Assembly: GCA_964471405.1 (NCBI GenBank) | Contig: CAYYGH010000005.1 | Span: 1-64,000 of the forward strand | Source: J084 sp964471405 | GTDB lineage: Bacteria; Pseudomonadota; Alphaproteobacteria; Sphingomonadales; Rhodothalassiaceae | Direction: 5' to 3' | Length of the DNA stretch: 64,000 nt | In this document: piece after piece, positions 9,092 to 16,336 of the stretch | How positions within the stretch are numbered: position 1 is the stretch's first letter | Layout: every line of letters starts with the position of its first letter | Program-made: the position numbers and the translations under genes | Notes under the pieces: model-generated | The model's database searches: none | The model's input: only the letters and a program-made list of their open reading frames with translations | Told to the model about the DNA's origin: nothing

Positions 9092-9955
9092 CTACTTGTG
9101 AACCAGCAAGGTCGTCACGGCCTGTCCAAGATTGCCGGTGCTTTTCTGATGGGCAAGCCACTGGAGGCGATAGACACCCGGTGTCCGGGGCGTGAAGCTG
9201 CCGGTGAAATGGCTGGTCCTGCCGCCATAGCCGAGGGGCACGGTGGTCACCGTCCCGTCCGGGGCCGTCACCCGTACGGAAAGCGAGAAATCCGCCGCAT
9301 CCCACAGCAGACCCGGCGCAATCGGGCAGCCGCACAGCATCAGCACCCGCGTCTCGAGCGGGACCGGCTTGCCGGCCGCCGCTGTCGTATGAAAAGCCGG
9401 GCTTACGGGGGCAACAATCAGTCCCGAAAGTTCCAGCAGCACGCCGTCCCCCGCCGTGCGACCCACGCCGGGCAGCAGCCACAGCCGCGTGGACGCCTCG
9501 GCCATCGCCTGGGGAGCCCCCAACGGCCCGCGCGCCGTGATCACCACTTCGCGCGGTGCATCAAGATCCAGCACGGCCTCGAAACGGGCCGCATCGGGCG
9601 TGGACAGCACGCGATTGCGGGGGTGGCGTGTGCGCATGATGCGTGCGGTATCACCCGTCGTGCCCGCGGTCACCCCATGGGCGAGCAGCGCGCCGGTCGC
9701 GGCATCCCGGATGGTCACCTCGGCGCCGCCGACGCTGGAGCCGATGAACTTCGCCCCCTGTGCCAGGACATGGACGACAACCTTCGTCGGTTCGGCCCGC
9801 ACCGCCGCAGCGCCCGCAAACAGGGCGAACAGTCCCGCCAGAAGGACTGCGGCCCCCATCAGGGCGGCCGACCTCTTCCGCTTCTGCCGGGGTCTGCCAT
9901 GGTGAGGGAAGTGGGCATCGCCGCAAACGCTCCTGACCACGCCCTGGCCCTGCAT
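9092..9955 (-). CDS. Periplasmic protein with CxC motif, unknown, in the SQR-RND operon
   Basis: A 287-aa product from ATG 9955, chosen because AAGGGAGG ends six bases upstream; the frame is open to 10027. After a long basic N-region (RPRQKRKR) a hydrophobic segment, residues 31-53, ends AVRA, a probable Sec signal. The mature protein is beta-rich and immunoglobulin-like: residues 56-84 resemble a bacterial Ig or carboxypeptidase-regulatory strand pattern (VHVLAQGAKFIGSSVGGAEV), and residues 225-287 form a second such unit (SLSVRVTAPDGTVTTVPLGY). Residues 208-210 are Cys-Gly-Cys followed by Pro, a redox- or metal-capable site. It sits between SQR and the RND permease, so it may bind the substrate or carry sulfur. 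I recognise no family. Confidence 0.65.
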   Translation of the reverse strand: MQGQGVVRSVCGDAHFPHHGRPRQKRKRSAALMGAAVLLAGLFALFAGAAAVRAEPTKVVVHVLAQGAKFIGSSVGGAEVTIRDAATGALLAHGVTAGTTGDTARIMRTRHPRNRVLSTPDAARFEAVLDLDAPREVVITARGPLGAPQAMAEASTRLWLLPGVGRTAGDGVLLELSGLIVAPVSPAFHTTAAAGKPVPLETRVLMLCGCPIAPGLLWDAADFSLSVRVTAPDGTVTTVPLGYGGRTSHFTGSFTPRTPGVYRLQWLAHQKSTGNLGQAVTTLLVHK

Positions 9956-10038
9956 CGTCATCCTCCCTTGCATCATTTCGCCGCACCGCCAAGTATTCCT
10001 CAGCGATACACCGCCACCTGCCAGCATGCCAGCTTTAT

Positions 10039-11322
10039 TCAGTTTTCGCGAATCTTGCGGGCGCCCAAGAGATCCAGCACGAGACGCTCATAAAGCGGAA
10101 CGGTCTGACCCTGGCGAACCTTGCGCAGGAAGTATTTTTCAAAACCGATCTTTGCGAGGTGCACCCATTTGCCCTCCGCCGTCCAGCTGACATTGCGCGG
10201 CGGGATCTGGGGCATCGCCACGAAAGCCATGCCGGTATCACCGAAATCGGCGAGACAGATGGCATTCCAGGTGGCCTCATGGGTGGGCTCCTTTCCGTCC
10301 AGCAGCTGGCGGATGTTGCGCGCCGTGGCCGAGACCATCGATTCGATCATGAAACCGGTCTTCGGCACGCCGACCGGCACCGGTGTCCTGCCTACCGGCG
10401 GAATGGCAATGCACACGCCGACGGAAAAGACATTGGGGAACGCTTCGTTGCGCTGATGCCGATCGGTCAGCACGAAGCCGCGCGGATTGACCAGTCCTTC
10501 GATTCCCATCAGCGGCGCGATCCCGCGAAAGGCCGGCAGCATCATGGTAAAGCGCGATTCCAGCTGGTGGCGTTTCTTCTCGGCGCCGTCCTCGTCCACC
10601 TCGATGACGTCGAGACCGTCGGTGCGGAAGCGCTCGACCTTCGCATTGGTGATCCACTTGATATCGCGCTCCCGGAAGGCCGCCTCGATCAGCCCCTTGC
10701 TGTTGCCGACCCCGTCAAGCCCCATGTGCCCGATATAGGGTTCGGAGGTGACGAAGGTCATCGGCACCCGGTCGCGGATCCGCCGGCGCTTCAACTCGGT
10801 ATCGAGGATGAAGGCGAACTCGTAGGCCGGCCCAAAACAGGACGCCCCCTGGACCGCACCGATCACGACCGGTCCCGGATCCTCGACGAAACGGTCGAAG
10901 ACCGCCTTCGCTTCCGCCGCATGATCGGTCGTGCAGACCGATACGGTATGGCCGCCCACAGATTGCGGCCCGAAACCTTCGATTTCGTCAAAGGCCAGTT
11001 CCGGACCGGTCGCAATGATCAGATAGTCGTAGGTCACCGTCTCGCCATTGGCGAGCACGATCCGGGAATGGGCGGGGTCCAGCCGGGTGGCCGCATGCGG
11101 CATGAATGCAATCCGTTTGCGTGCCAGCGGCTCGGCAAGCGGCACCTTGATGCGGTCCGGCTCGCGCCAGCCCACCGCCACCCAGGGATTGGATGGCGTG
11201 AATTGAAAGTGATCACGATCCGAAATCAGGGTGATCGTATCGTCGCGCCGGGCGTGTTCACGCATCTCATAGGCCATGGACACGCCACCGACGCCCCCGC
11301 CCAGTATGACGATATGCGCCAT
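10039..11322 (-). CDS. sqr: Sulfide:quinone oxidoreductase-type flavoprotein
   Basis: A 427-aa FAD-dependent oxidoreductase. The N-terminal GxGxxG dinucleotide fold (VILGGGVGGVSMAYEM) is followed by FTPSNPWVAVGWR, a stretch characteristic of SQR, and the second motif IIATGPELAF. Cys130, Cys162 and Cys304 occupy the places of the catalytic cysteine trio of SQR, and the C-terminal amphipathic helix region (FEKYFLRKV) fits peripheral membrane attachment. SQR oxidises sulfide to sulfane sulfur or polysulfide and passes electrons to quinone. I chose ATG 11322, with GGAGGAGAG upstream; a GTG at 11328 is possible. It is first in a minus-strand operon and divergent from the regulator. A related flavocytochrome-like or NADH-dependent oxidoreductase is a less likely reading. 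Confidence 0.85.
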   Translation of the reverse strand: MAHIVILGGGVGGVSMAYEMREHARRDDTITLISDRDHFQFTPSNPWVAVGWREPDRIKVPLAEPLARKRIAFMPHAATRLDPAHSRIVLANGETVTYDYLIIATGPELAFDEIEGFGPQSVGGHTVSVCTTDHAAEAKAVFDRFVEDPGPVVIGAVQGASCFGPAYEFAFILDTELKRRRIRDRVPMTFVTSEPYIGHMGLDGVGNSKGLIEAAFRERDIKWITNAKVERFRTDGLDVIEVDEDGAEKKRHQLESRFTMMLPAFRGIAPLMGIEGLVNPRGFVLTDRHQRNEAFPNVFSVGVCIAIPPVGRTPVPVGVPKTGFMIESMVSATARNIRQLLDGKEPTHEATWNAICLADFGDTGMAFVAMPQIPPRNVSWTAEGKWVHLAKIGFEKYFLRKVRQGQTVPLYERLVLDLLGARKIREN

Positions 11323-11503
11323 GCCCACTCTCCTCCTCGTCGTCTGTCCTGTTCCGCCTCCGCCGCACGGGTGCGATCGGCGCTCCTGCTGTCATGACCC
11401 GGCGTCCGGAACGACATCCTGCCGTTCTTCCGTCCTCCTGCCGCTTTCCAAAGGGCGGTCGAGCCGCTGCTTGCCTTCACGGGGCAAAACCGATAACAGC
11501 CCA

Positions 11504-11532
11504 TTGAGCCGGACCGAGGTTGCTGCTATTAT
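11504..11532 (+). promoter_or_regulatory. Candidate sigma70-type promoter of the ArsR-family regulator
   Basis: A -35 box TTGAGC (11504-11509) and a -10 box TATTAT (11527-11532) are separated by 17 bp. Transcription would start near 11539, about 20 bases before ATG 11559. The -10 overlaps the opposing promoter of sqr. Confidence 0.5.
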
Positions 11533-11556
11533 ATATGGCGTTGGGAATATTCGCAA
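11528..11556 (-). promoter_or_regulatory. Candidate sigma70-type promoter of the sqr-RND operon
   Basis: On the minus strand a -35 box TTGCGA (11556-11551) and a perfect TATAAT -10 (11533-11528) are 17 bp apart. The transcript would carry a leader of about 200 nt before the sqr ATG at 11322. The operator described below covers the -35. Confidence 0.6.
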
Positions 11557-11566
11557 GTATGAATAT
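11547..11566. promoter_or_regulatory. Candidate operator, ATATTC-N8-GAATAT
   Basis: A perfect 6-bp inverted repeat, ATATTC (11547-11552) and GAATAT (11561-11566), with an 8-bp spacer. It contains the ATTC-N8-GAAT core that I recall for SqrR/BigR-type repressors. It overlaps the -35 of the sqr promoter and lies just downstream of the regulator's own predicted start site, so binding could block both promoters. It also overlaps ATG 11559. Confidence 0.6.
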
Positions 11567-11888
11567 AGAGCCTGCACGCATGATCAGCGCCGCCCAGGAA
11601 GCCAGCGGGTTTCTTCAGGCCCTTGGTCAGCCTACCCGTTTGATGATTCTCTGCCGCCTGGCCGAAGGAGAGATGTCCGTGGGCAAACTTGCCGACAGTC
11701 TGGGCCTGCGGCAGGCCACGGTCTCCCAGCATCTTGCGCTGCTGCGTCGGGAAGGGCTCGTTGCCACCCGCCGGGAGGCCCAGACGGTCTATTACCGCAT
11801 CGCCGACGAGCGGGCGCAGGTGCTGCTTGAAACCCTCTACAAGCTCTTCTGCGAGCCCACAGCGGCTTGCGGCAGTGGCGAACGCTGA
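11559..11888 (+). CDS. ArsR-family persulfide-sensing repressor (SqrR/BigR type)
   Basis: The product is 109 aa. A winged helix occupies residues 17-95 with the recognition helix LRQATVSQHLALLR (50-63) and wing RREAQTVYYRI. Cys32 (LMILCRL) and Cys98 (YKLFCEP) are 66 residues apart, the same separation as the Cys41 and Cys107 pair that forms a sulfur bridge in Rhodobacter capsulatus SqrR (recalled, not checked). A third cysteine is at 104. This suggests derepression by sulfane sulfur rather than metal. The start is uncertain: ATG 11559 lies inside the operator and lacks a clear ribosome site; ATG 11580 and ATG 11535 are in-frame alternatives. It is divergent from sqr. Confidence 0.8.
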   Translation: MNIEPARMISAAQEASGFLQALGQPTRLMILCRLAEGEMSVGKLADSLGLRQATVSQHLALLRREGLVATRREAQTVYYRIADERAQVLLETLYKLFCEPTAACGSGER

Positions 11889-11927
11889 GCCTTGCTTCGC
11901 CTGCCTCCAAGCACGCGCGGCTTTCGT

Positions 11928-11955
11928 CATACTTCCCGAAACATACTTCCCGAAA
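11928..11955. repeat. Tandem 2 x 14-bp repeat
   Basis: CATACTTCCCGAAA occurs twice in direct succession (11928-11941 and 11942-11955) in the gap after the ArsR gene. The rest of 11889-12138 shows no gene. Confidence 0.9.
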
Positions 11956-12138
11956 AAAGCAAGATGGCCCCGGTGTGCATGCTGGGCGGAACTGACCGCA
12001 TGCCGCCTGGCAATGTCCGCTGCCTTACCGGAAACAAGGATGTGCTGGGCAGGCGGAATCGCTCGCCCTCTTCTTGAAGGACCGCATCAGATTCGCCACG
12101 CTGCTTCTTGCCCTGCGTCCCTTGGATATTGCGCCCTT

Positions 12139-13404
12139 CTATCCACTCCGTCCGTCTCGGGAGGCATCATCTTCCACCATGTTCTCGGCCGCAAAACCGG
12201 CGGCGGCCAGGGCGGTGATGAGCTGATCGGTATGGCTGCGGTCCTTGGTCTCGACAACGAGCTCGATCTCGGTATAGCGCACGGGAGCGGCGGCAAACGG
12301 CCGCTGATGAACCACGTCCAGAATGTTGCCGCCCGTCTCGCCAATCACCGCCGTGACCCGGGAAAGAGCACCGGGAACGTCAGGCGCCGTCACCCGCAGC
12401 CGGGCCAGCCGGCCATCACGCACCATCCGGCGGAGCATGCAGGCGGTCAGGGTGCGGGAATCGATATTCCCACCTGTGACCACAAGGCCGACCCTGCCGC
12501 CCGCAAAGGCCCTGCGCTCCCGCCAGAGAGCCGCCAGCGGCGCAGCCCCCGCCCCTTCGACCACGATCTTTTCCATTTCCGCCAGCAGATCGATGGCATC
12601 CTCGATCCGCCATTCCTCGACTACGAATATGTCATCGACCAGCGCCCGCACGATCGGCAAAGTCAGCCGTCCAGGCGTCTTGACCGCGATCCCTTCGGCC
12701 ACCGTCATCGGCTTCGGCGTGATCTCGCGCCCTTCGATTGCGGCCTTCATGGACGGATAATTCTCGGACTGGACCCCGAAGATCCGGATATCCGGCTTCA
12801 CACCCTTCGCGGCCACGGCCACGCCGGCCATCAGCCCCCCACCGCCGATGGGCACGACAAGCGCATCGAGATCGGGAACATCTTCGAGAAACTCCAGGGC
12901 CAGCGTGCCCTGGCCTGCCATCACCAGAGGATCGTCAAAGGGGTGAATGAATACACGGCCTTCCGCCTCCAGCCGGCGCGCATGGTCCAGCGCCTCCTGC
13001 AGCGTATCGCCGACGAGCACGACCTCCGCACCCAGCCGCTCGGTATTGCGGACCTTGGTAAACGGTGTCGTGCGCGGCATCACGATGGTCGCCGGGATCC
13101 CGAGTCGGGCGGCATGGCGGGCAACCCCTTGTGCATGATTGCCGGCCGACATGGCCACCACCCCTCGCCGACGCTCCTCGGCATCGAGCGCCAGCAGCCG
13201 ATTGAGCGCGCCCCGTTCCTTGAATGAAGCGGTAAACTGAAAAATTTCCAGCTTGAGATAGACATCCGCTCCAATCAGATCCGACAGCGGCCCCGACCGG
13301 ATCACCGGGGTGCGGACAATGGCGCCACGCAGCTGTTCGGCTGCCGCCTGGACATCGGAAAACGCAATGGCAAAACCTGGCGCCGGATTTTCCCGCTCCG
13401 ACAT
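12139..13404 (-). CDS. ilvA: Threonine ammonia-lyase (threonine deaminase), biosynthetic/catabolic
   Basis: A 421-aa fold-type II PLP enzyme that converts threonine to 2-oxobutanoate. The Schiff-base lysine lies in TASFKERGA, the phosphate loop is SAGNHAQG and the PLP-binding glycine run is PIGGGGLMAG. A C-terminal ACT-like domain begins near residue 335 (RLRVTAPDVPGALSRVTAVI), consistent with allosteric control. The length suits the shorter single-ACT type (TdcB/IlvA-like). GAGGAACAG precedes the start. It begins 25 bases after the stop of the biotin-containing carboxylase subunit on the same strand and is probably the last gene of that operon. The link with leucine breakdown may be a general role in amino acid catabolism. 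Confidence 0.9.
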   Translation of the reverse strand: MSERENPAPGFAIAFSDVQAAAEQLRGAIVRTPVIRSGPLSDLIGADVYLKLEIFQFTASFKERGALNRLLALDAEERRRGVVAMSAGNHAQGVARHAARLGIPATIVMPRTTPFTKVRNTERLGAEVVLVGDTLQEALDHARRLEAEGRVFIHPFDDPLVMAGQGTLALEFLEDVPDLDALVVPIGGGGLMAGVAVAAKGVKPDIRIFGVQSENYPSMKAAIEGREITPKPMTVAEGIAVKTPGRLTLPIVRALVDDIFVVEEWRIEDAIDLLAEMEKIVVEGAGAAPLAALWRERRAFAGGRVGLVVTGGNIDSRTLTACMLRRMVRDGRLARLRVTAPDVPGALSRVTAVIGETGGNILDVVHQRPFAAAPVRYTEIELVVETKDRSHTDQLITALAAAGFAAENMVEDDASRDGRSG

Positions 13405-13428
13405 CTGTTCCTCCCCCTTCAGCTTTTC

Positions 13429-15468
13429 TCAGGCGTCCTCGTCCGGCTCGGCAAGCACGAGCAGCAGAGTCCCTTCTTCCACCTGGTCGCCCTCCTTGAC
13501 GGAAAGCCTGGCAACCACGCCATTGCGCGGGGCACGCAAGGGGTGCTCCATCTTCATCGCCTCGAGCACGAGCAGCACCGCATCACGGTCCACCGCCTCG
13601 CCCTCCTTCACCTTGAGCGCAAGCACCTTGCCGGGCATGGGCGCGCGCAGCTCGCCCGGCCCTTCGGCCTCCTCCTCATCCTCCCAGCGTGCGGAATGAC
13701 GCTGGAAGACGAGATGGCGGCCGTCGACGAACAGATGCAGCTCATGATCCCGCTCGATGGCACGAAGATGCAGCAGGCGGCCATCAAGTCGCAGCATCAA
13801 CCGCCCGTCGTCCCTTTCACCGAGAAGATGGATCCGCGCACGGCAGTCGCCATCCTGCACAAGAAGTCCCGTTTCCCCTTCATGGATCAGCTCCAGGGTA
13901 CGATCCCTTCCCGCGGCCGAGAGCGTCATCTCCTCCCGAGCCGCCAGGTTGAGCCGGAAGCCGTCACACAATGAAAAGGGGGAGTGCGGATCCACCGCAT
14001 CAGACGTTCCCCCTTCCTGACGCCTCCGGAGCCGGCGATACTGGACGGCAGCAGCCGCCAGCACCCAGTCCGCAAAAGCAGGCTCCTCCTCGCCTGCCAG
14101 CAGTTCCGCCTCATGATCAGTCACGAAATGGGTGTCGAGCCGAGCATCGGCAAAGGCGGAATGGCTTATGACGCGACGAAGGAAACCGCGGTTCGTGGCA
14201 ACCCCTGCAATTTCGAGCGCATCAAGGGCGGCGACCAGACGGCGGCGGGCCTCCTCACGATTTGCGCCATGGGCGATCAGCTTGCCGATCATGGGATCAT
14301 AGTGGGGAGTGACGGCGTCACCTTCCTCCACGCCGAAGTCCGCACGGATGCCCGGCCGGCCCTCCGGCAGGCGAAGGTGGAAGATCCGCCCCGTCTGCGG
14401 CAGGAAGCCCCGGGCCGGATCCTCGGCATAAAGCCGCACCTCGATCGCATGCCCGGCAAGCGGCGGCGGCCAGTCCGCCGGCAGCGGCTCGCCGGCCGCA
14501 ACCCGGATCTGCCAGGCGACGAGATCAAGCCCCGTCACCATCTCGGTCACCGGATGCTCGACCTGCAGGCGCGTGTTCATTTCCATGAAATAGAAGGGTG
14601 TCTCGGCACCGAGCGGGCCGCTTGCGTCCAGGATGAATTCCATCGTGCCGGCATTCGCGTAGCTGATCGCCTCGGCGCCGCGTGCCGCCGCCTCCAGCAT
14701 CCGCTTGCGCAGCTCTTCCGGCAGGCCGGGGGCCGGTGCCTCCTCGACAATCTTCTGATGCCGGCGCTGGATCGAGCAGTCACGCTCATAGAGCGCCACC
14801 ACACGTCCAGCCGCATCACCAAGAATCTGCACTTCCACATGGCGGGGACAGGCGACGTATTTTTCGATGAGCACGCGATCATTGCCGAAGGCGCCCGCCG
14901 CCTCGCGCCGGGCAGCTGCCAGCGCCTCGCTGAAATCCGACTCGCGCTCGACCAGCCGCATGCCCTTGCCGCCGCCACCGGCGACCGCCTTGATGAGCAC
15001 GGGAAAGCCGATGCGCCGGGCCTCGGCGAGAAGCGTCGCCTCGTCCTGATCGGTGCCGTGATAGCCGGGCACCACCGGCACGCCCGCCTCGGCCATCAGC
15101 CGCTTGGCCGCGTCCTTTTCGGCCATGGCGCGCATGGCCCCGGGCGGCGGCCCGATAAAGACGATGCCGGCTGCAGCACAGCTTTCCGCGAAGGCCGGGC
15201 TCTCGGACAGGAAGCCGTAGCCCGGGTGAATCGCCTCAGCACCCGCCGCCTTCGCCGCCGTGATCAGCGCATCGGCGTCCAGATAGGCCGCGCGGGGATC
15301 CACATCCGGCAGAGCAAGCGCCTCGTCGGCCTCGCGCACATGGGGGGCATCGCGGTCGGGCTCGGCATAGACGGCGACAGACGAGATTCCGAGAGCGCGA
15401 CAGCTGCGTATCACGCGACGGGCGATCTCGCCGCGATTGGCGATCAGGATACGCTGGAAAAGCGGCAC
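13429..15468 (-). CDS. liuD: Methylcrotonyl-CoA carboxylase biotin-containing (alpha) subunit
   Basis: A 679-aa acyl-CoA carboxylase alpha chain. It has an N-terminal biotin carboxylase domain (RILIANRGEIARRVI, then ATP-grasp with AGGGGKGMR and MNTRLQVEHPVTE), a BT linker, and a C-terminal biotinyl domain with EAMKMEHP, in which Lys639 is biotinylated. The start is a GTG with AAGGGGAAGG seven bases upstream. Adjacent genes for a carboxyltransferase and an enoyl-CoA hydratase point to 3-methylcrotonyl-CoA in leucine catabolism. Geranyl-CoA or propionyl-CoA carboxylase are alternatives, since the alpha chains are alike. Confidence 0.88.
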   Translation of the reverse strand: MPLFQRILIANRGEIARRVIRSCRALGISSVAVYAEPDRDAPHVREADEALALPDVDPRAAYLDADALITAAKAAGAEAIHPGYGFLSESPAFAESCAAAGIVFIGPPPGAMRAMAEKDAAKRLMAEAGVPVVPGYHGTDQDEATLLAEARRIGFPVLIKAVAGGGGKGMRLVERESDFSEALAAARREAAGAFGNDRVLIEKYVACPRHVEVQILGDAAGRVVALYERDCSIQRRHQKIVEEAPAPGLPEELRKRMLEAAARGAEAISYANAGTMEFILDASGPLGAETPFYFMEMNTRLQVEHPVTEMVTGLDLVAWQIRVAAGEPLPADWPPPLAGHAIEVRLYAEDPARGFLPQTGRIFHLRLPEGRPGIRADFGVEEGDAVTPHYDPMIGKLIAHGANREEARRRLVAALDALEIAGVATNRGFLRRVISHSAFADARLDTHFVTDHEAELLAGEEEPAFADWVLAAAAVQYRRLRRRQEGGTSDAVDPHSPFSLCDGFRLNLAAREEMTLSAAGRDRTLELIHEGETGLLVQDGDCRARIHLLGERDDGRLMLRLDGRLLHLRAIERDHELHLFVDGRHLVFQRHSARWEDEEEAEGPGELRAPMPGKVLALKVKEGEAVDRDAVLLVLEAMKMEHPLRAPRNGVVARLSVKEGDQVEEGTLLLVLAEPDEDA

Positions 15469-15501
15469 CAGATCATCCTTCCCCTTGCTTGATCCCGCAT
15501 T

Positions 15502-16302
15502 TCAGGTCTTTCTTTCTGGCACCCAGCCGGGTCTCCGCCGGGCGAAGAAGGCGGCGATGCCCTCGCGCGCCTCGTCACTCTCGCGCCGCTCGGCGATGAT
15601 GCGCGCCGTCTCGCTTCTTAGCGCCTCGTTGATCGGCCGGCCCTTGACGGTGGCGATCAGCGCCTTGGTGGCGGCCAAGGCCCCGGGCGGCGCTCCAAGC
15701 AGAGAACGGGTGATGCGTTCGGCCGCGCTGTCGAGATCCTCGGCCCCGCCCACGAGCTCGTGCACCAGCCCCATGGTGTGGGCGGTGACGGCATCGAAGC
15801 GCTCGCCGGTCAGAAAATAGCGGCGGGCCGCGCTCTCGCCGATCTTCGCGATCACATAGGGGCTGATGGTGGCCGGTGTCAGCCCCAGCCGCACCTCCGT
15901 GAAGGCGAAGCGCGCATCGCGCACCGCAACCACGATGTCCGCACAGGCAACAAGCCCTACCCCGCCGCCGACTGCCGCCCCCTGCACCAGCGCCACGACC
16001 GGCTTGGGCAGGCTGTTGAGCGCATGAAGCATCTCGGAAAGCTTCTCGGCATCGCGCCGGTTCTCCTCCGGCCCGAAGTCCGCGGCCCGGCGCATCCAGT
16101 CAAGATCCGCGCCGGCGCAGAAATTCGCCCCGCGCCCACGCAGAATGACGACCCGCACCGCCTCATCGCGCCCCAGCTCGTCGAAGGCCCGGTGGAGTGC
16201 GGCGATAAGCTCCTCGTTGAAGGCATTGTGCACGTCCGGCCGGTTCAGCCAGATGGTGGCGATACCATCGTCTGCGACTGCGATTTCCAGAATTTCAGAC
16301 AT
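15502..16302 (-). CDS. liuC: Enoyl-CoA hydratase family, probable methylglutaconyl-CoA hydratase
   Basis: A 266-aa crotonase. The oxyanion-hole segments are FCAGADLDWM (about residues 61-70) and GAAVGGGVGLVACADI (about 105-120). The start at ATG 16302 follows a GGAAAG/TGGAA region; the longer open frame upstream (to 16584) overlaps the carboxyltransferase gene and is spurious. Its place between the two MCC subunit genes makes hydration of 3-methylglutaconyl-CoA the likely reaction. The substrate cannot be fixed from the fold alone. Confidence 0.85.
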   Translation of the reverse strand: MSEILEIAVADDGIATIWLNRPDVHNAFNEELIAALHRAFDELGRDEAVRVVILRGRGANFCAGADLDWMRRAADFGPEENRRDAEKLSEMLHALNSLPKPVVALVQGAAVGGGVGLVACADIVVAVRDARFAFTEVRLGLTPATISPYVIAKIGESAARRYFLTGERFDAVTAHTMGLVHELVGGAEDLDSAAERITRSLLGAPPGALAATKALIATVKGRPINEALRSETARIIAERRESDEAREGIAAFFARRRPGWVPERKT

Positions 16303-16336
16303 GGTTCCAGCTTTCCAGCAGCGAGCGACCCTCCCC

